Notes under the pieces: model-generated
Told to the model about the DNA's origin: nothing
Database searches by the model: none
Seen by the model: the letters and a program-made list of their open reading frames with translations, nothing else
Part shown: piece after piece, positions 14,301 to 25,826 of the stretch
How positions within the stretch are numbered: position 1 is the first letter of the stretch
Layout of the letters: every line of letters starts with the position of its first letter
Translations under genes and position numbers: made by a program
Origin: Bimastos eiseni
Lineage: Eukaryota; Annelida; Clitellata; Crassiclitellata; Lumbricidae
Direction of reading: 5' to 3'
NCBI GenBank assembly: GCA_959347315.1
Contig: OY365806.1
Span: 50,311,568-50,375,567 of the forward strand
Length of the DNA stretch: 64,000 nucleotides

Positions 14301-17300
14301 ACAAACAAAAACTCTGTCAGGTGCGGAATTATTTGCGTGAGGGCACAGCATCTGCTGGTGAAATTGCTCTGTGATTAGTTTTCTTTGCAGCTGCCAGGTA
14401 AATGGCAAAAAGCATCATGGTGTTGTTGCCAGATCCCTTTGTTGACTGTATAAATACTGTTGTTTTCTGGCACTTTGTTTTCAGATCAACAGACAGGTGT
14501 TTAGGAAATTTCAATGTGTAAGACAATGGCATGATAGAAGTTACAAATTAATAATAATATTCTTATTAAATAATGCTTAAATAAGCTCAGGGCCGTACCA
14601 ACCTAATATTGCGCCCTGTGCCTAGCTAGCTGCGCCTTGTGTGTAGCATCAATTTGGCGCCCCCACATTTTGAAAATAGTGCATTTTAATAAGTTATTCC
14701 ATCCCGAAATTTGCGCTCTTTCCACATTTGCGCCCTGGGCCTAGGTCCCACAAGTCCCTCTTCAGTACGGCCCTGAATAAGCTGTCTCTTCCAGAGCCTG
14801 TCAGCAATGGTCCAATGCTTTGTTGCAATGACCTTCCAGGGCACCATGTCAAGGCTGCAAGTAGCTGATAAGCGGCAACCCCATTGACTACAGAACTGAC
14901 CCGGTGGCAATGTCAATGATGGACATTGGACAAAAATAATAATGATTTTGAGATCCCAAATATGCAAAATGCTACTGAATGTTGATGTGGGTTACTTTAA
15001 GATCCACTTCCAGCCGGAGGAGGTCAGGTCTCCAGTGGAATCATCGGTGGAATTGTCGGTGGATTACTGCTCGCCTTTTTTGCCGCTCTGCTCATCGCCC
15101 TCGTCATTAGGTTGTATAAAAAGAAGAAGCAAAGATCCATCAGATATGGTAGTCTGCCTCTATTTCTTGCTTAAGAATTCTACACAATCTGATAAGCAAT
15201 GTTTGAAAATAGTATAAGCAATATAGAGATGCCATATAGTACTTGCTCTGAAATTTCGATGTGGCCTAAAATGCTATCTGTCAGCTATAGGAAGTAACTC
15301 ATTATATTGAGGTTGTATTGTAATGAGGTTACATGAAGGTTACTTTATGATGTTGATTATGATTTTATTGCTATATTATTTAAATTAATGATTATATTGC
15401 ACCATACTGACTATCTTATATTAGTTACATTAATGATTATATAAAATTATTAGTCTAATCATCTACTAGTTTTGACTCGTATGTGAGGATCCAACTAACA
15501 AATTCTACGCAACTGCCTGACATGAGCAATTGAATGATGAAGGGACTAAATTCTTTAATTTTAAGAATGGCGACAGTTGCTATTAACACAGCAGTCAAGC
15601 TTTATACTTGGAATTTCTTCAAATAGTACTGAAGCAGACATCACTCTTTTACTGGGAATTCCTTCAAATGGTACTTACAAAAAGTCATGTTTATACTGTG
15701 AATTCCATCAAATAGCACTAACACAGCACTGACAGCAGTCGCTCTTATACTGGAAATTCCTTTGAATAGCACTAGCAAGGAAGTCATTCTTATACTGTGA
15801 ATTCCATCAAATAACACTAACACAGCAGTCATTCTAATCAATTAGTCAATGAAGTTTTGTTTATTGGAACAAACTGGCAAATGAGTTGCTTTTACAATGT
15901 CACAGATTATTTTTATTTGAAAGATCAGATTAGATTAAGGCCAATATAATTATGGGCGTGCTATACATATTTGGCTGTTAGTGTTGTTATTGAGTGAATC
16001 AATACATAATTGTACTGAGAGTGCTTTTGGTAGCAATTTTCAGCATGTGATAAGTAACAACATTAATTCTCTAATTCTATTGTTGTGACCTTAGGATGAT
16101 GCAGTTAAACAAAATTGTCTAGCTGTTTGCAGATTTTTCCTATCTCTGTTGTATGAGACAGTTGAATATTGTCAGTTTACCAGTCCATCATTTGATTATT
16201 ATCAGCTAACTAACTCATCATTTGATTATTAACAGTTAATTGGTTCATTATTTGAATACTATCAGTTAAATAGCACATAATTTAAATATTTTCAGTTAAC
16301 TAGTGAATCTGATTGATCAGTAATCACACATTTTGATATATATATATATATATATATATCTTGGCAGGTAACGTCAAATATTTTGGTCCCAATCAAGTTG
16401 AATCTTCACAAAAGTAAGCTGAAAGTATTCTCGACTTATCAGTGTTAGTGTCCTTGATGGTTACTGTCTGTCTGTCTGTTCGTCTGTTTATCTGTCTCTG
16501 TCTATGTGTGAATTTATTTCTGCCTGCCTGTTTGTCTTATCAATCCCATCTGATTGTCTGTTTATCCATTTGTCTGTAACATTGTCAAAGTTAGTTAGAT
16601 TTATGTCATAAAAAATTAATGGTTTGTATATTATGCCTGTCAAAGGCATGTTGCAGATTGTCACTATCAGACTCATTGGTTGTCTAGAGTCCATCATCTG
16701 TCACAAGTTTCTCAACTGCTAGTCAGAAATAGTGAGAACCTCTTTGGCAGGCTAAGTTAATGAGCCATAAACTGGAATGTGTTTTATCCAAATGACATTA
16801 CGTTAATACTTAAATATAGTAGTCAGCAGAGAAGCGTGGTTATAAACTGGTTATAATTTGTGTATTTTGTTGCTTAGCTATAATCTGTGTGTATATTTTA
16901 TATTTTCAGCCTAAATAGAATAGCTGAAGGTATTTATACTGATTTGATCGTAATCACTCATTTAATTTAGTAGTATGTTCAATACAGTTATGAAGTAGTA
17001 AGTGTGCAGTTTCAAACAGACGGATGGCAAGACACATTGAGAGACAGACCAGTACACACACTCACACACAGAATGAGGGCAAGCTTATTCTCACACAGAT
17101 GTTAGTTTAAGAGATAAGATGCCACAAAGTCAAATAGGTAAAGTATAAAAAAATGCAATAATTGTCAGCATATAGCATAAAACTGCTGTCAGTTACTAAT
17201 TATTTTGTTAAAATTAGTAGTAATTAGCAGTGTTATTTCAGTTCAGAAAATCATTTTTATTTTAGGTTTTATTTAGTTCAGTATGGATCATTTCTGTTTT

Positions 17301-19356
17301 TAGTTTTATTTCTGATAATAATTTCAGTTTTAGTTTAGTTTTGATTCATCAATCATTTTAGTTATGGTTTTAGTTCACGATTGTCTAATTTTTTTTCTCA
17401 TTTTAGTTTTGTTCCAGAAAACAACAATAAATCAGACTATCGCCAATCTTTGTCGATGAGTAATGAGGAATGTTGCTTATCGAGTATTCTTATAAAGCGT
17501 TCATATTTAGCTTAACAGAAGCTCGTATTTCCAAAGGTTTGGACATCATGTTGTGTGTGTCTGCTGCTGAAGGTCCACATAAAGATAAGATCTTTTCTGC
17601 ATCAGCATGGAAAAACATGAGCTGCGAAATGATCTTTTTCAGGAGCTAATGTTTGTTCGGACCAGAATCTGGAGGCATTGTCCCCACAATACTTTGTCAC
17701 CTATGATAAATATCTGTCCATATCTTCTTGGAAATTTTCCACGTTGGTGACTTCAACATCATGTCTCATTCGTCCAACTAAGCTGCCGGAAATTTCAACA
17801 TTTTTTAATGCTCCCAATCCTGATGCTTCATCTTGAATTGGACCTGAAAAAATTGGTGCAGAAGGAAAGGTATTTTCAATGGTTGGCGTTCAAGATTTCA
17901 ATGTCGTTTTCGTTTTTATTTAGTTCTACATTGACTCTTTTTCGTTATTATTTTGTTCTAGTTCAGAGTTTCTGTTTCGTTTTCATGGACGAATACCAAT
18001 TTATTTTCGTTCTGGTTTTTTGGAAAAAAGTTAACACTGTACAGTAACTACCTTCTATTACACTGGTGTCTAATGCACAAGGCATCAACCACCGATGGCA
18101 CACCACACAACGAAGCCACATGCAGGTCAATTGACAGAGAGAGAGAGAGAGAGACAGCCTTTGGTAATAAGCAATTTCAAAAGGGTTTAGTTTTATAAAT
18201 ATTATGGCTAAAATAACATATGAAACAGAGCAGAATGGACAGATACGGATATTGGGAGAGAGTTCCAAAATATGGAAATAGAAGAAGGTCATCATCACAC
18301 AGTAACCATTCCAGTGAAGGATGAAGGTCATACATATTGTCTCTATTGCAGGACAACCACTCGGCTATGATGATAACTCACACATGCTTTTGTGCTAGAT
18401 TCATTTTGTTTAGGCACATTTTAATGACAGTGTGATATTAACAATAATAATAATAATAAGAGCTGACTGACTTCAAGTATTGTTGCCAGCCAGAGATTGA
18501 TGTTTCATAAACTATGAGCCGCAATTTTGATAAATCTTTTGCTGAACAGGAAGTCAATGAAGACATGAATGGAATTAAGTGGTTATGTGTTCTTATTTTG
18601 ATCTATTAGTTATAGCTTTAGCCAACCAGTTCTGAACAGCTCTGAACCTGCTTCTGCATGTTTGATTTATTGATAAAAGCAAGAAACGAGCTACAGTAGC
18701 AAGGTTTGAAGGCTATTTGAGACAAATGTGTTTGCCATAGATATCCTTGAAAACAAGGTTAAAATACGCCTAATTCTGCATATGTCATAAATTATATGAA
18801 GATTGGCCAACGCCATTTACATAGTCCATGAGTGACAAAGTAAAATAAAAAGCAACATCCAAGTTTTCTAGCTGATTATGTGCAAAGGACCGGATCAACA
18901 TATTTTGGGATCCTTGGATAATTTTTATGGCCCCCAAAAAAGGGGGCCCTAAACTGCAGCCTAGTCAACCTGATGGTTGATTTATTGGTTAATCTGGTCG
19001 TGCATATGCAGACCAAGCTCCTCATTGAAGTCTGCACACCATAATCCACACTTCTTGCTGGTTATAATGATTTATGACATTAAGGGGTCATATTAAGCCA
19101 ACTCAACAAATGAGTCGCCCAGATTCAACAATTTAACGATCCAAATTGTTTAAGTTGCTGTGCAGCACAAGTGCTCAGTATTTCTCAAGCTGTACAACAG
19201 TCCCTTGAGACAGGTTTCTTGGCTTGTACATTCCTTCCAGTAGGTCCAATCTGCGCCATTACAGACATGGAACCAATTCCAATGCTCGATAATCACATCA
19301 CTACGATACCACATGCCAACCATGACAAGAAAATCGTCCAGGAAACGCCAATATAG
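1569..19356 (+). CDS. IGSF9: Turtle/IGSF9-like Ig-FN3 cell-adhesion receptor, 3' part (7 exons, 5' end outside window)
   Basis: Single-pass adhesion receptor of the Turtle/IGSF9/Dasm1 family, which in known animals has five Ig domains, two FN3 domains and one membrane helix and acts in axon, dendrite and synapse patterning. Exons seen: 1569-1684, 5630-5783, 8810-8921, 9307-9485, 13090-13365, 15014-15148, 19241-19356; all junction phases agree. They encode 361 visible residues: an I-set Ig domain (about 1-89; Cys24, Trp36, DQGMYEC at 65-71), FN3 number 1 (about 90-186, with NVT sequon), FN3 number 2 (about 187-279, with NIT sequon), membrane helix 288-310 followed by KKKK stop-transfer, and a 51-residue tail ending ETPI. 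The upstream Ig domains and signal peptide must lie left of the window. The tail is much shorter than in vertebrate IGSF9, so it may be a short isoform or the last exon may be wrong. Family assignment rests on recognised similarity and domain order, not on an alignment. Confidence 0.82.
3170..3290 (+). mobile_element. LINE 3'-end fragment (CR1/L2-like)
   Basis: The stretch gagcgcttttgagtaggt, then a GTGCTCTATA-like block and an ATGAATGA tail, matches the end of the better-kept copy at 39840-40160 (CTCTGAGTAGATACCTTG, GTGCTATATC, then a GATT tail). Only the 3' end is present, as expected from 5' truncation. Confidence 0.45.
4231..4760. repeat. TACA/TATA microsatellite block
   Basis: About 530 bp of imperfect ATAC and TATA repeats. 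Open frames on both strands here (Tyr/Ile/Met/Cys/Val or Tyr/Thr/His) are repeat artefacts. Confidence 0.95.
5630..5783 (+). CDS. IGSF9: IGSF9-like exon: second half of the Ig domain
   Basis: Reads [20 protein letters not shown] followed by [16 protein letters not shown]: strands E-G of the Ig fold with the DxGxYxC signature. Phase 0 in, phase 1 out, donor gtaaat at 5784. The acceptor tttgaag is weak, but a nearer atgcag at 5596 would bring an in-frame stop. Confidence 0.85.
5784..8809. other. IGSF9-like intron, mostly unannotated
   Basis: Apart from the minisatellite at 6014-6157, TA runs at about 7380-7400 and trinucleotide runs near 8577-8600, I see no gene or intact element. Confidence 0.4.
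6014..6157. repeat. 24-bp minisatellite, 6 copies
   Basis: Unit ACTGCCACTGGTTCCATAAG plus TGAA, six head-to-tail copies with only three or four base differences. The unit is a multiple of three, so both strands stay open (TAGSISET-type repeats on plus, MEPVAVSL on minus). It sits in an IGSF9-like intron. Confidence 0.95.
8810..8921 (+). CDS. IGSF9: IGSF9-like exon: first half of FN3 domain 1
   Basis: Reads [19 protein letters not shown] then [12 protein letters not shown]. The ATG-initiated reading frame is too short to stand out, but this stretch joins in phase to 5783 and 9307. The only junction that rebuilds the conserved VLWYKK core is a GC donor (gctagt) at 8922; the nearby GT at 8926 puts the next exon in a frame that stops at once. 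Confidence 0.78.
9307..9485 (+). CDS. IGSF9: IGSF9-like exon: second half of FN3 domain 1
   Basis: Reads [20 protein letters not shown] and later [20 protein letters not shown], the E-G strands of FN3. Acceptor gatgccag, donor gtcgtg. Phase 2 in, phase 1 out. Confidence 0.9.
10984..11250 (+). mobile_element. tRNA-derived SINE, copy A
   Basis: An A-box-like head (gcatggagcaatcgataag) and B-box-like GATCGATTCCT lead into a body with TCCATTCACTTGG and a 3' end CAGTCTGTCAGTTTGAATTG followed by an AATGAA tail. The same order and blocks recur at 50017-50190, so this is an interspersed family. Confidence 0.6.
11252..11301. repeat. (ATT)n(ATC)n microsatellite
   Basis: A run of TTA/ATT repeats changes into ATC repeats directly after the SINE tail, the usual place for a microsatellite to arise from a retroposon 3' end. 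Confidence 0.9.
13090..13365 (+). CDS. IGSF9: IGSF9-like exon: FN3 domain 2
   Basis: A whole FN3 domain in one exon: [20 protein letters not shown] at the start (strands A-B with core Trp) and [20 protein letters not shown] near the end. Acceptor ttgtttcag, donor gtggtt. Phase 1 in and out. Confidence 0.92.
14588..14775. mobile_element. hAT-type non-autonomous element, 188 bp
   Basis: Ends CAGGGCCGTAC ... GTACGGCCCTG are inverted copies, flanked by a perfect 8-bp duplication AATAAGCT (14580-14587 and 14776-14783). Length, CAG...CTG ends and 8-bp duplication are typical of hAT MITEs. Located in the intron before the membrane exon. Confidence 0.88.
15014..15148 (+). CDS. IGSF9: IGSF9-like exon: transmembrane segment
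   Basis: Reads GGGQVSSG, then a 23-residue apolar helix [20 protein letters not shown] plus LVI, then [13 protein letters not shown]. The small-residue GxxxG pattern in the outer half and the Lys stop-transfer cluster show a type I membrane helix. Acceptor ccacttccag, donor gtagtc. Phase 1 in and out, matching both neighbours. Confidence 0.9.
16337..16570. repeat. (TA)n and TCTG-rich simple repeats
   Basis: A (TA)n run at 16337-16360 and a TCTG/TTTG stretch at 16460-16570 in the intron before the IGSF9-like terminal exon. Confidence 0.85.
17230..18047. mobile_element. Possible non-autonomous DNA element rich in TTTTAGTTT
   Basis: Begins with CAGTGTTA (17229) and ends with TAACACTG (about 18033-18040), with Gly/Thr-poor TTTAGTTTT/TTCGTTTT stretches at both ends. 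The short inverted ends fit hAT, but I could not find a matching target duplication. Confidence 0.3.
19241..19356 (+). CDS. IGSF9: IGSF9-like probable terminal exon with C-terminal tail
   Basis: After acceptor ttccttccag the phase-1 frame from the membrane exon stays open for 37 residues ([14 protein letters not shown] ... KKIVQETPI) and stops at TAG 19354-19356. The ending E-T-P-I fits a class I PDZ ligand (S/T at -2, apolar last residue), which is expected for IGSF9 relatives that bind PDZ scaffolds. The tail itself shows no recognisable motif, so this exon rests on splice site, phase and C-terminus only. Confidence 0.45.
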
Positions 19357-19659
19357 GTAAATAATTGATTAATCTAAATCACATTCTTGCATGATACTAA
19401 TTATTCCTATAAGAAGGTTGTTTCAAAATATATCAATTCTCATTTTGTCCATTACCTTTCCAAACTGTTTATGGAATTCTAATGATTTTGAATTTTTGAT
19501 CATTTTTCTTTGTTATGATTATATTGGGAAACTCTCACTTCTGTGTTCTAGAATCTGTGGGCTTTTAAATGTATTTATTAACCTGTAAAGAAGTCTTATC
19601 TAGCGTGTAAGGATTACTCTCCTCAACTATTAGATGCTCAATTCATCTGGCTGAGTGGT

Positions 19660-20080
19660 TGAAGACAACTGGCGGGTGTTCACTGTTGCTCGGAGGCTGT
19701 TCCATGCCTTAGTCTTGTGGTTGGCCTGTCCCAAGTGCTGATAGCCCTTCTCAATCATGGTCTCTGCTCTGCTGCCAACCTTACTGTACACTTTTCTAAG
19801 TACACCTCTGCCTTGGACTACATGCATGATTCTTTGCACTGGTTTCCCATCATGCAATGCATCAGATATAGAATAGCCGGCCTATCTGCAGATAGGCAGA
19901 TAGTACACTTTTCGTATATCGGCCGAATAGTTGGTCCAATTATTCGTATTCGACCAAAATGTGAGAATCACGTATTCGGTGCAGCCCTAGTTTGTATCCC
20001 TGTGGTTGGGCTCTGAGCGTCTCTGAGTAGACTTCTTGAGCTTCTTGATACAAATGTTAAATTGAATGAATGAATCGCTG
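19660..20080 (+). mobile_element. LINE fragment (CR1/L2-like reverse transcriptase end), interrupted
   Basis: The frame HDSLHWFPIMQCIRYRI matches the LHWLPV..RI.FKI block near the C-terminal end of CR1/L2 reverse transcriptases. It is broken after RYRI by a sequence ending CACCGAATACG on the minus strand (about 19880-19990) that looks like another element, then a LINE-like 3' tail with ATGAATGA follows (to 20075). Confidence 0.55.
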
Positions 20081-20427
20081 TTGTATTTTTTGCTACAGCC
20101 AAAACCCATTCACCAAAAAAGATCAGATCTTGCCTTTGATAGTTTCTTCGATGACACAATACAAAATGTCCGCAGATGCAAGCTCTAACTTATTGATTCT
20201 TGACTAGCGTATTACGATTCCAATTTCATTTGGAGTGATGATGTATAAGTATTTAGTTATGATTACATTCGATTAGATATCATCCGGGGTAGATACTAAA
20301 AGATACTAGTACTGTTTGTCTATTTAATTTCTTTAACATCGGATTTCAGCAAATGTGGTGCAATGCCGACAACCTCATACTGCTGATAACACCGTGGTGG
20401 CTGGGTCACCTCTCCAGCCCCGACCGA

Positions 20428-20462
20428 CTGTCACATGGTACAGTCTGAGAACTATGTGACAG
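20428..20462. repeat. Hairpin: 11-bp inverted repeat, 13-nt loop
   Basis: CTGTCACATGG pairs with CTATGTGACAG with one mismatch (G-C end of the stem), in a locally GC-rich patch. Role unknown; probably part of a decayed element. Confidence 0.6.
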
Positions 20463-20919
20463 CCGCAGACATGCGGTGACAAGCAGCAGAAGCAGCAAAG
20501 GAGTCGCCATTTAGTGGTCAGTGTGTTAGGCTACTCTTAACCGCATCAGGATGTGTGTAGCCGATACAGATGCATGCACGTTTTGTATATTTTGTTAAAG
20601 ACGTCAGGCAAGTAGAAATTGGAGCATGGAATACGATCTGCTCGTATGGACCGATGAGAACAGGGCGAATGCAGTCAGGAAGCATGCATACGATACAAGC
20701 AATGGTTTGTTGTGGTCTGAGACAGCTGCAAAAGATGTGCAGAAAGATTGAACTTTGTGATAACGAGATTTGCTGAGAAACCAATGATTGTCTACAGCTC
20801 TATAGATCATGGAGGATCGTCTGCTTTCTTGCAATGAATGCAGCGCGTGATGGAGTGTAGGAAAACACAATGAATAAACTACCAACATCAAAAGCAGATG
20901 AATTGCTATTCTTCAGTAG

Positions 20920-20955
20920 TCACACACACACAGACACACACACACACACACACCA
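20920..20955. repeat. (CA)n microsatellite
   Basis: CACACA run with one interruption in the intergenic region. Confidence 0.9.
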
Positions 20956-22199
20956 ATGGTGAATGCTGAACAACTGCTTTTAACAAATGCTGTCAGAAGG
21001 ATGTTCTGCTTAGATGGCAAAGATCGCCAAAGACGCCTTCTTAGCTCATCCTCCTATAGTTCAAGAGTATGCATTAACAGGCAAGATCCTACTGCTGATT
21101 AAAACCAGTGGAAGCATGAAGTCAAATCTACAAAGAGGATTAGCAGGATTTGATTAATAGACTCGTTACACTGCGATGCGAGTTCAAGAACAAAGACTAC
21201 ACTCAGACTGCAATGAACAGTGAAGTCGACAATATCAACTCTGAACTGATGCTGAAGTTATTCTTCATAGCCCTACAGAAACTAATTACCTGGAAAGGGT
21301 ATTCATAATATCTCTACTAATTCACAAATTGTTGAAATAAGCTTTAATGGTTTGGCAAATGGACCATGTCAATTTTTTCTGGAAAATTCTGAGGCTGCAC
21401 TTTGAAACAACCTGCAAGCTCACAGTTTTGCTATATAAGATATCATTTTTTTAAATATTCCACATAATTTTCAGTAATTAAATTAAAAAACTCTGGACTG
21501 AGATGTTTGACTTCAATCCTGACCAGGAACTGCACAGTTGACAGATCCCATTGATCCTAAAATAGCATTATTGGCTGAGGGTGGAAATTAAAACAAATCC
21601 CCAAAGATTTACACATTATTACATAAATGAGCAATATGTATAATATTGCATATGTACAGTAAATGTTAGATGTAACCATTTGATTTGCTTGCCATTTTGG
21701 TTTTGCAATATGATTTCAGTTTGGCTAACTCATCTGGAAACTTACATATCTCTTGAAGTTCTATACACCCTTCTGCCAAAAATTCTAAGCCAAATTAGTG
21801 TTCATTCATTTTTACCTGATCTGTGAACTTCTTTGGCACCTTTAATAATTCTTAAGTTATCAATTCAATAGGTGGCACTTCAAAACAGACCTGCAATCAT
21901 TTGCACAAGTCTATCAAATGAGACAGAAAGGCAGCCTCAGGAAGTAGTCTAGCATTTCATTATCATTTGTGCTACATTTTAATTTCTTAAATTATAGTAA
22001 ATAAAAGACTGCCATGTTCCTTGGTAGGCCATAAAGGATGTGCTCTTTTCCAGGGGCTTTGAACCCTCAAAGAAAAAATCCCTGGGTGCGGAATAGCGGC
22101 CAATAAATCACAGAACTTGTTGTGGACTTCCTGGTTGATGCCAGTACCAAACTGTGCTGGTTTGGAACACTCCATAGATTTGATAGAATCAGCTCAGTA

Positions 22200-22540
22200 G
22201 GTTTGAACCTAAATTATGTTCATTCTGAGAATTTATATAGCACCCCTTCAAGAAACATACTCAGGAGTGCTCCCAGCCAAGACTAAAGAAAAAAGACTTC
22301 AGTGAATCTCATTTGGTTGATCAGGAGTAATGAATACAGCTGTAGTTGGAGATTGTTCTAGCTGGAAGGGCCTACAAATGAGAATGCTTGGTGTTGCCTA
22401 GCGAGTCAAGTGATCCATGGAACTAAAAGTGTCACAGAGTAAAGCATCAAATATGCTGCAACGTACATTCAATGCTTCAAAGTCGGACACTCGGGTGCAG
22501 GGATCATAAGGGTATGTTGGAACACAGCCAAGAGTGCAGC
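22200..22540 (-). mobile_element. LINE 3'-region fragment, minus strand
   Basis: The sequence atatagcaccccttcaagaa is the reverse complement of the GTGCTATAT/CTTGAAGGGG block at 40110-40125, and the order of blocks resembles copies at 27810 and 60990. Confidence 0.45.
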
Positions 22541-23591
22541 AAGAGACTAGGGTGGCATTGTCATTTATGATTTATGTGTCTCTTGTAATTCAGCATAGCT
22601 TGATCTGGTCGGAATTTTAATTTTGTACCTGTCATGTGAATTTCAGTCAGTTCCCAAATAATAGAAATTTTGATAACTGCCACAGTTTAGACATATTCAG
22701 TGTCATTGCGTTAAAAGTGTTACATGGTTTGTCGTGTTCAGTTGCAGTCTGAATGGTTATTTGTGTGTACAACGTAGTTACTAGTAGACAGTTTCCATGC
22801 ATTGTGTACTGTATCATTGCAATAGATGTGTGCAAGAAGTCAGATATGTGTAACAGTTGGATCAAGATTTTTATTTAGTAACTACATACTTGTTGACAAA
22901 CAGCAAGCAAACTGCTTGTCAGGACTTTACTAAAATTTCTTTGCCATGTTCATACATTTCACTAAAGCTCAGTATCTTGTTTGCTTTAATATCTCTAAAC
23001 CAGGTTTAACTTAAGAACTCCATGCTAATTTTTATGAATTATCAGACAATTATATCATAATTACCACAAAAAATTGCCACAAAAGCACAGGTAGTTTACT
23101 TTTTAAACATGAGTAGTTAGAATGAAAATGTAAAGGCTTATGAAGCAGATGCCACGTGTGAGGTATACTGTGAAGGGTCCAGAAACCATGTATAATCTTT
23201 TCCATGTTTGACAAAATTATTGTCAATTTTTGCAGACCCAAAATTTCATACTCAAAAAGGTATGAAATTGTAAGGCTTGGAGTTTGGTAAATTTGTGATG
23301 GCATTATTGAAGGCTGAATACTTGCTTCCTTGAATTCCAAATTTTTTTAACCAGCTCACAATAGTCAGAATGTTGCGTAAGAAAATCATTATATTTATAA
23401 AGCATCGTCCATGAAATTAAATGATTTCCTAAATACATTAGCAGCAGGCTTAGTTGTAGCGCTTAAATGAGGTTATATGTTTTATGTTCATTCAGCTCAA
23501 CTATGCAAAGCATTGTTTATCTGTTGGCCTTTCAGCCAAGTTCAGCACTGAAAGTTCAGACTACCGAATTTTGTGGCAGATCATACCCATA

Positions 23592-23710
23592 AATTTCTAT
23601 TATTACCCTATCATTATTATTATTATTTCATCATGTTCATTGGCAAACAGAAAGCAACTGCCAAATGCAAAGGAATTCTACTTATAAAAATTATTGTTAA
23701 GGCTATTGTT
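23592..23710. repeat. 119-bp dispersed repeat, copy 1
   Basis: Direct-oriented near copy of 27508-27626 (about 90 percent identical by eye), sharing GTTCATTGGCAAACA and GCAAAGGAATTCTACTTATA. The AATAATA-rich right flank differs. Family unknown. Confidence 0.8.
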
Positions 23711-25072
23711 GTAATAATATTGTCAAGCGCCCTTGTAGCGGCATGGCTGCGTTATGGCGCTCTAGAAATTGTCCGTTTAATAATAATAATAATATATACC
23801 TCTGTGTCAAACATTTAAAAAACTACACAATTTGAGAATAAAAGTTCAAATTTATCACTTTTCACTGCATACAAAGTAAATCAAATTACAGTGATGTCAA
23901 CAGCCCAGTCAATACAAAATCCCGCTCCACTATAAAGGTTTTTATGAAGATCAAAGTAAAAGCTGCTTGCAAGCTAAAATTCAAGATTTAGTTCTCTACT
24001 TTAATAGCCTGCTGTAAGAAAACATTCAACTAACTTACTTTACTATTAAGACGATTTTATGCAAACTGGCTTGTCTGTTAATTTTGAAAGCCAAATTCAG
24101 TTAAGTTCTGTCATTCAGCAAAATCAACGTATTTACCTCATTGATTAATATCTCTTTGGTTTCTAAGTACATATACTGTCACTACTGAAACCAGTCATAA
24201 ATGAATTTTATTTTAATCAGTTACAGTCCATAGACACATGCTCGTTACCGTTTGTCATAAATGGCTGTGCAAGTTTTCTATATAACCGTGGTATCAGAAT
24301 TATTGTTTACTTTATGTTCAGCACAAGTCTCCTGCATCTGGTAAAATATTTTCAGTAGGTACTTACAGTAATGTAGGTGTTACACTGTACACTTGAACTT
24401 GTAAACTAGGTGAATTTACAGTTACAGGCATTGTTACAGGTTGCTGACTGTTTATCTAATGACTGATATCACTTGTTTGTTCTACATAGGATTTGTCAAT
24501 TGTGATGTTCACTGCAAAATGAACGTTCAATTTACACTCGGACTGTTTGTCCTTGTAAGAAGTCTATAATTAATTTGTTTGTAATACAAAATTTTGCTGA
24601 CTTGCAGCAAAAGAAGTTCACAAAGCTAGAATTATGCAAAAAAAAATAATTATCAAACTTTCAACTCTCCCTTAGGTGTATACCATCTTCTACGGTAAAA
24701 TAATCTACTTCGTATTTCCTAAAGGCCTCAAGATGCAAAGGATCAATTGTTAAATTTTCTATTTAGACAGATTTGAACATTGTCTAAAATGTTAATTGTT
24801 GACACTCTTAACTTAAGAGACTATTATTCATATTATGATAAAGGTGCTTTAGATGAGATAATAGAATATAACTTCTGTCAAATTCTACAGTTCACGACTG
24901 AAGCAGCACAGACGACTGACAAAGCAGGTCTAGACTTTGGCTTGAGATATCAGCACAAAACCAACTGGCAGGATTGAGCACACTACCTACCATTGACCTG
25001 CATAGCAAACATTCTACCACTGGATACTAAATACCAGCTATAATCTTTGTTGTCACTGTGTACAGCAAACAT

Positions 25073-25472
25073 CAGAGTTGTATGGTCTCGAGACAGTTTT
25101 TTAGTGTCTCAGTCTTGGAAGCCTGCTGTCTCGGTCTCGAGGTAGTGTCTTGAATTTTTAGAAATTGTCTTGAAGTGAAAGTCTTGTTCTGTCTCGAACA
25201 AGAGATCTCGATAAGTTTCGCGTTAACTGTCTTAAAATCTTGTGGCATTATAAAAACTATTCTCAGGAATTGGTACTATATACATTACAAGTTTCAAATT
25301 GAAATTACAAATGAACCTTATTCCCTAAAACTGATACATTAGTATTTTACATCATTTTATATAGGATCACTTGTCTTTTACTGTCTCGTACTGTCTTGAG
25401 CCTAGTGGCTCGGTCTTGGTACCTCACTGTCTCGTCTTGGTCCTGAAGTTTCGAACCTTGCATGCAACACTG
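25073..25472. mobile_element. hAT-type non-autonomous element, 400 bp
   Basis: Ends CAGAGTTGTATG ... CATGCAACACTG are imperfect inverted copies, flanked by a perfect 8-bp duplication GCAAACAT (25065-25072 and 25473-25480). The subterminal regions are dense in GTCTCG/CTGTCTTG motifs, likely transposase-binding repeats. Confidence 0.88.
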
Positions 25473-25826
25473 GCAAACATCCTCATAAAATGTCTCAGAA
25501 GAGTTCAAAGAAAAGTGCAACACGAAAACATGTACATGTAATCAAACGATTGTTATAGAACAAATTAGCAGATACGATGTGCAACAGAACAATCTCTGAC
25601 AAAATCCAACAGTTTCTTATGTAACACATGTATTCAGTAACCAGTGAAACCTGCACTAATATCACACACACACATAAATGTATGTATCAAAACACTCGTA
25701 AAATGGTGAACTGGTTGAATCTGGCGACTTCTAACAAGGAATCAATTGTCTATAAAAGCCTCCACTGTGGAAAGCATGGGTGAAGAATGTGTGTTTGACC
25801 TAAATCAAGATAAGTTGAGCGAATTG

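Larger units (their letters stand above)
15149..19240. other. IGSF9-like intron, repeats only
   Basis: Holds a diverged repeat around GGAATTCCATCAAATA (15610-15830), (TA)n at 16337-16360, TCTG-rich 16460-16570, a TTTTAGTTT-rich element (about 17230-18047), (GA)n at 18140-18154 and a GGGGGCC palindrome at about 18929-18950. No exon recognised. Confidence 0.4.
19357..25826. other. Tail-to-tail intergenic region IGSF9-like/REXO2
   Basis: No gene recognised. Contents are LINE fragments (19660-20080; about 22200-22600 minus), a hairpin at 20428-20462, (CA)n at 20920-20955, one copy of a 119-bp dispersed repeat (23592-23710) and a hAT-type element (25073-25472). Unrecognised open frames (20632-20757, 24780-24977) are noted in the findings or rejected list. 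Confidence 0.4.

Noticed and set aside
22000..22175. 62-codon minus frame MECSKPAQFGTGINQEVHNK...
   Set aside because: No recognised family; it sits among LINE fragments, so treated as repeat-derived.
24780..24977. 65-codon plus frame MSKMLIVDTLNLRDYYSYYD...
   Set aside because: No motif, no splice context and no neighbour support; probably chance in AT-rich DNA.
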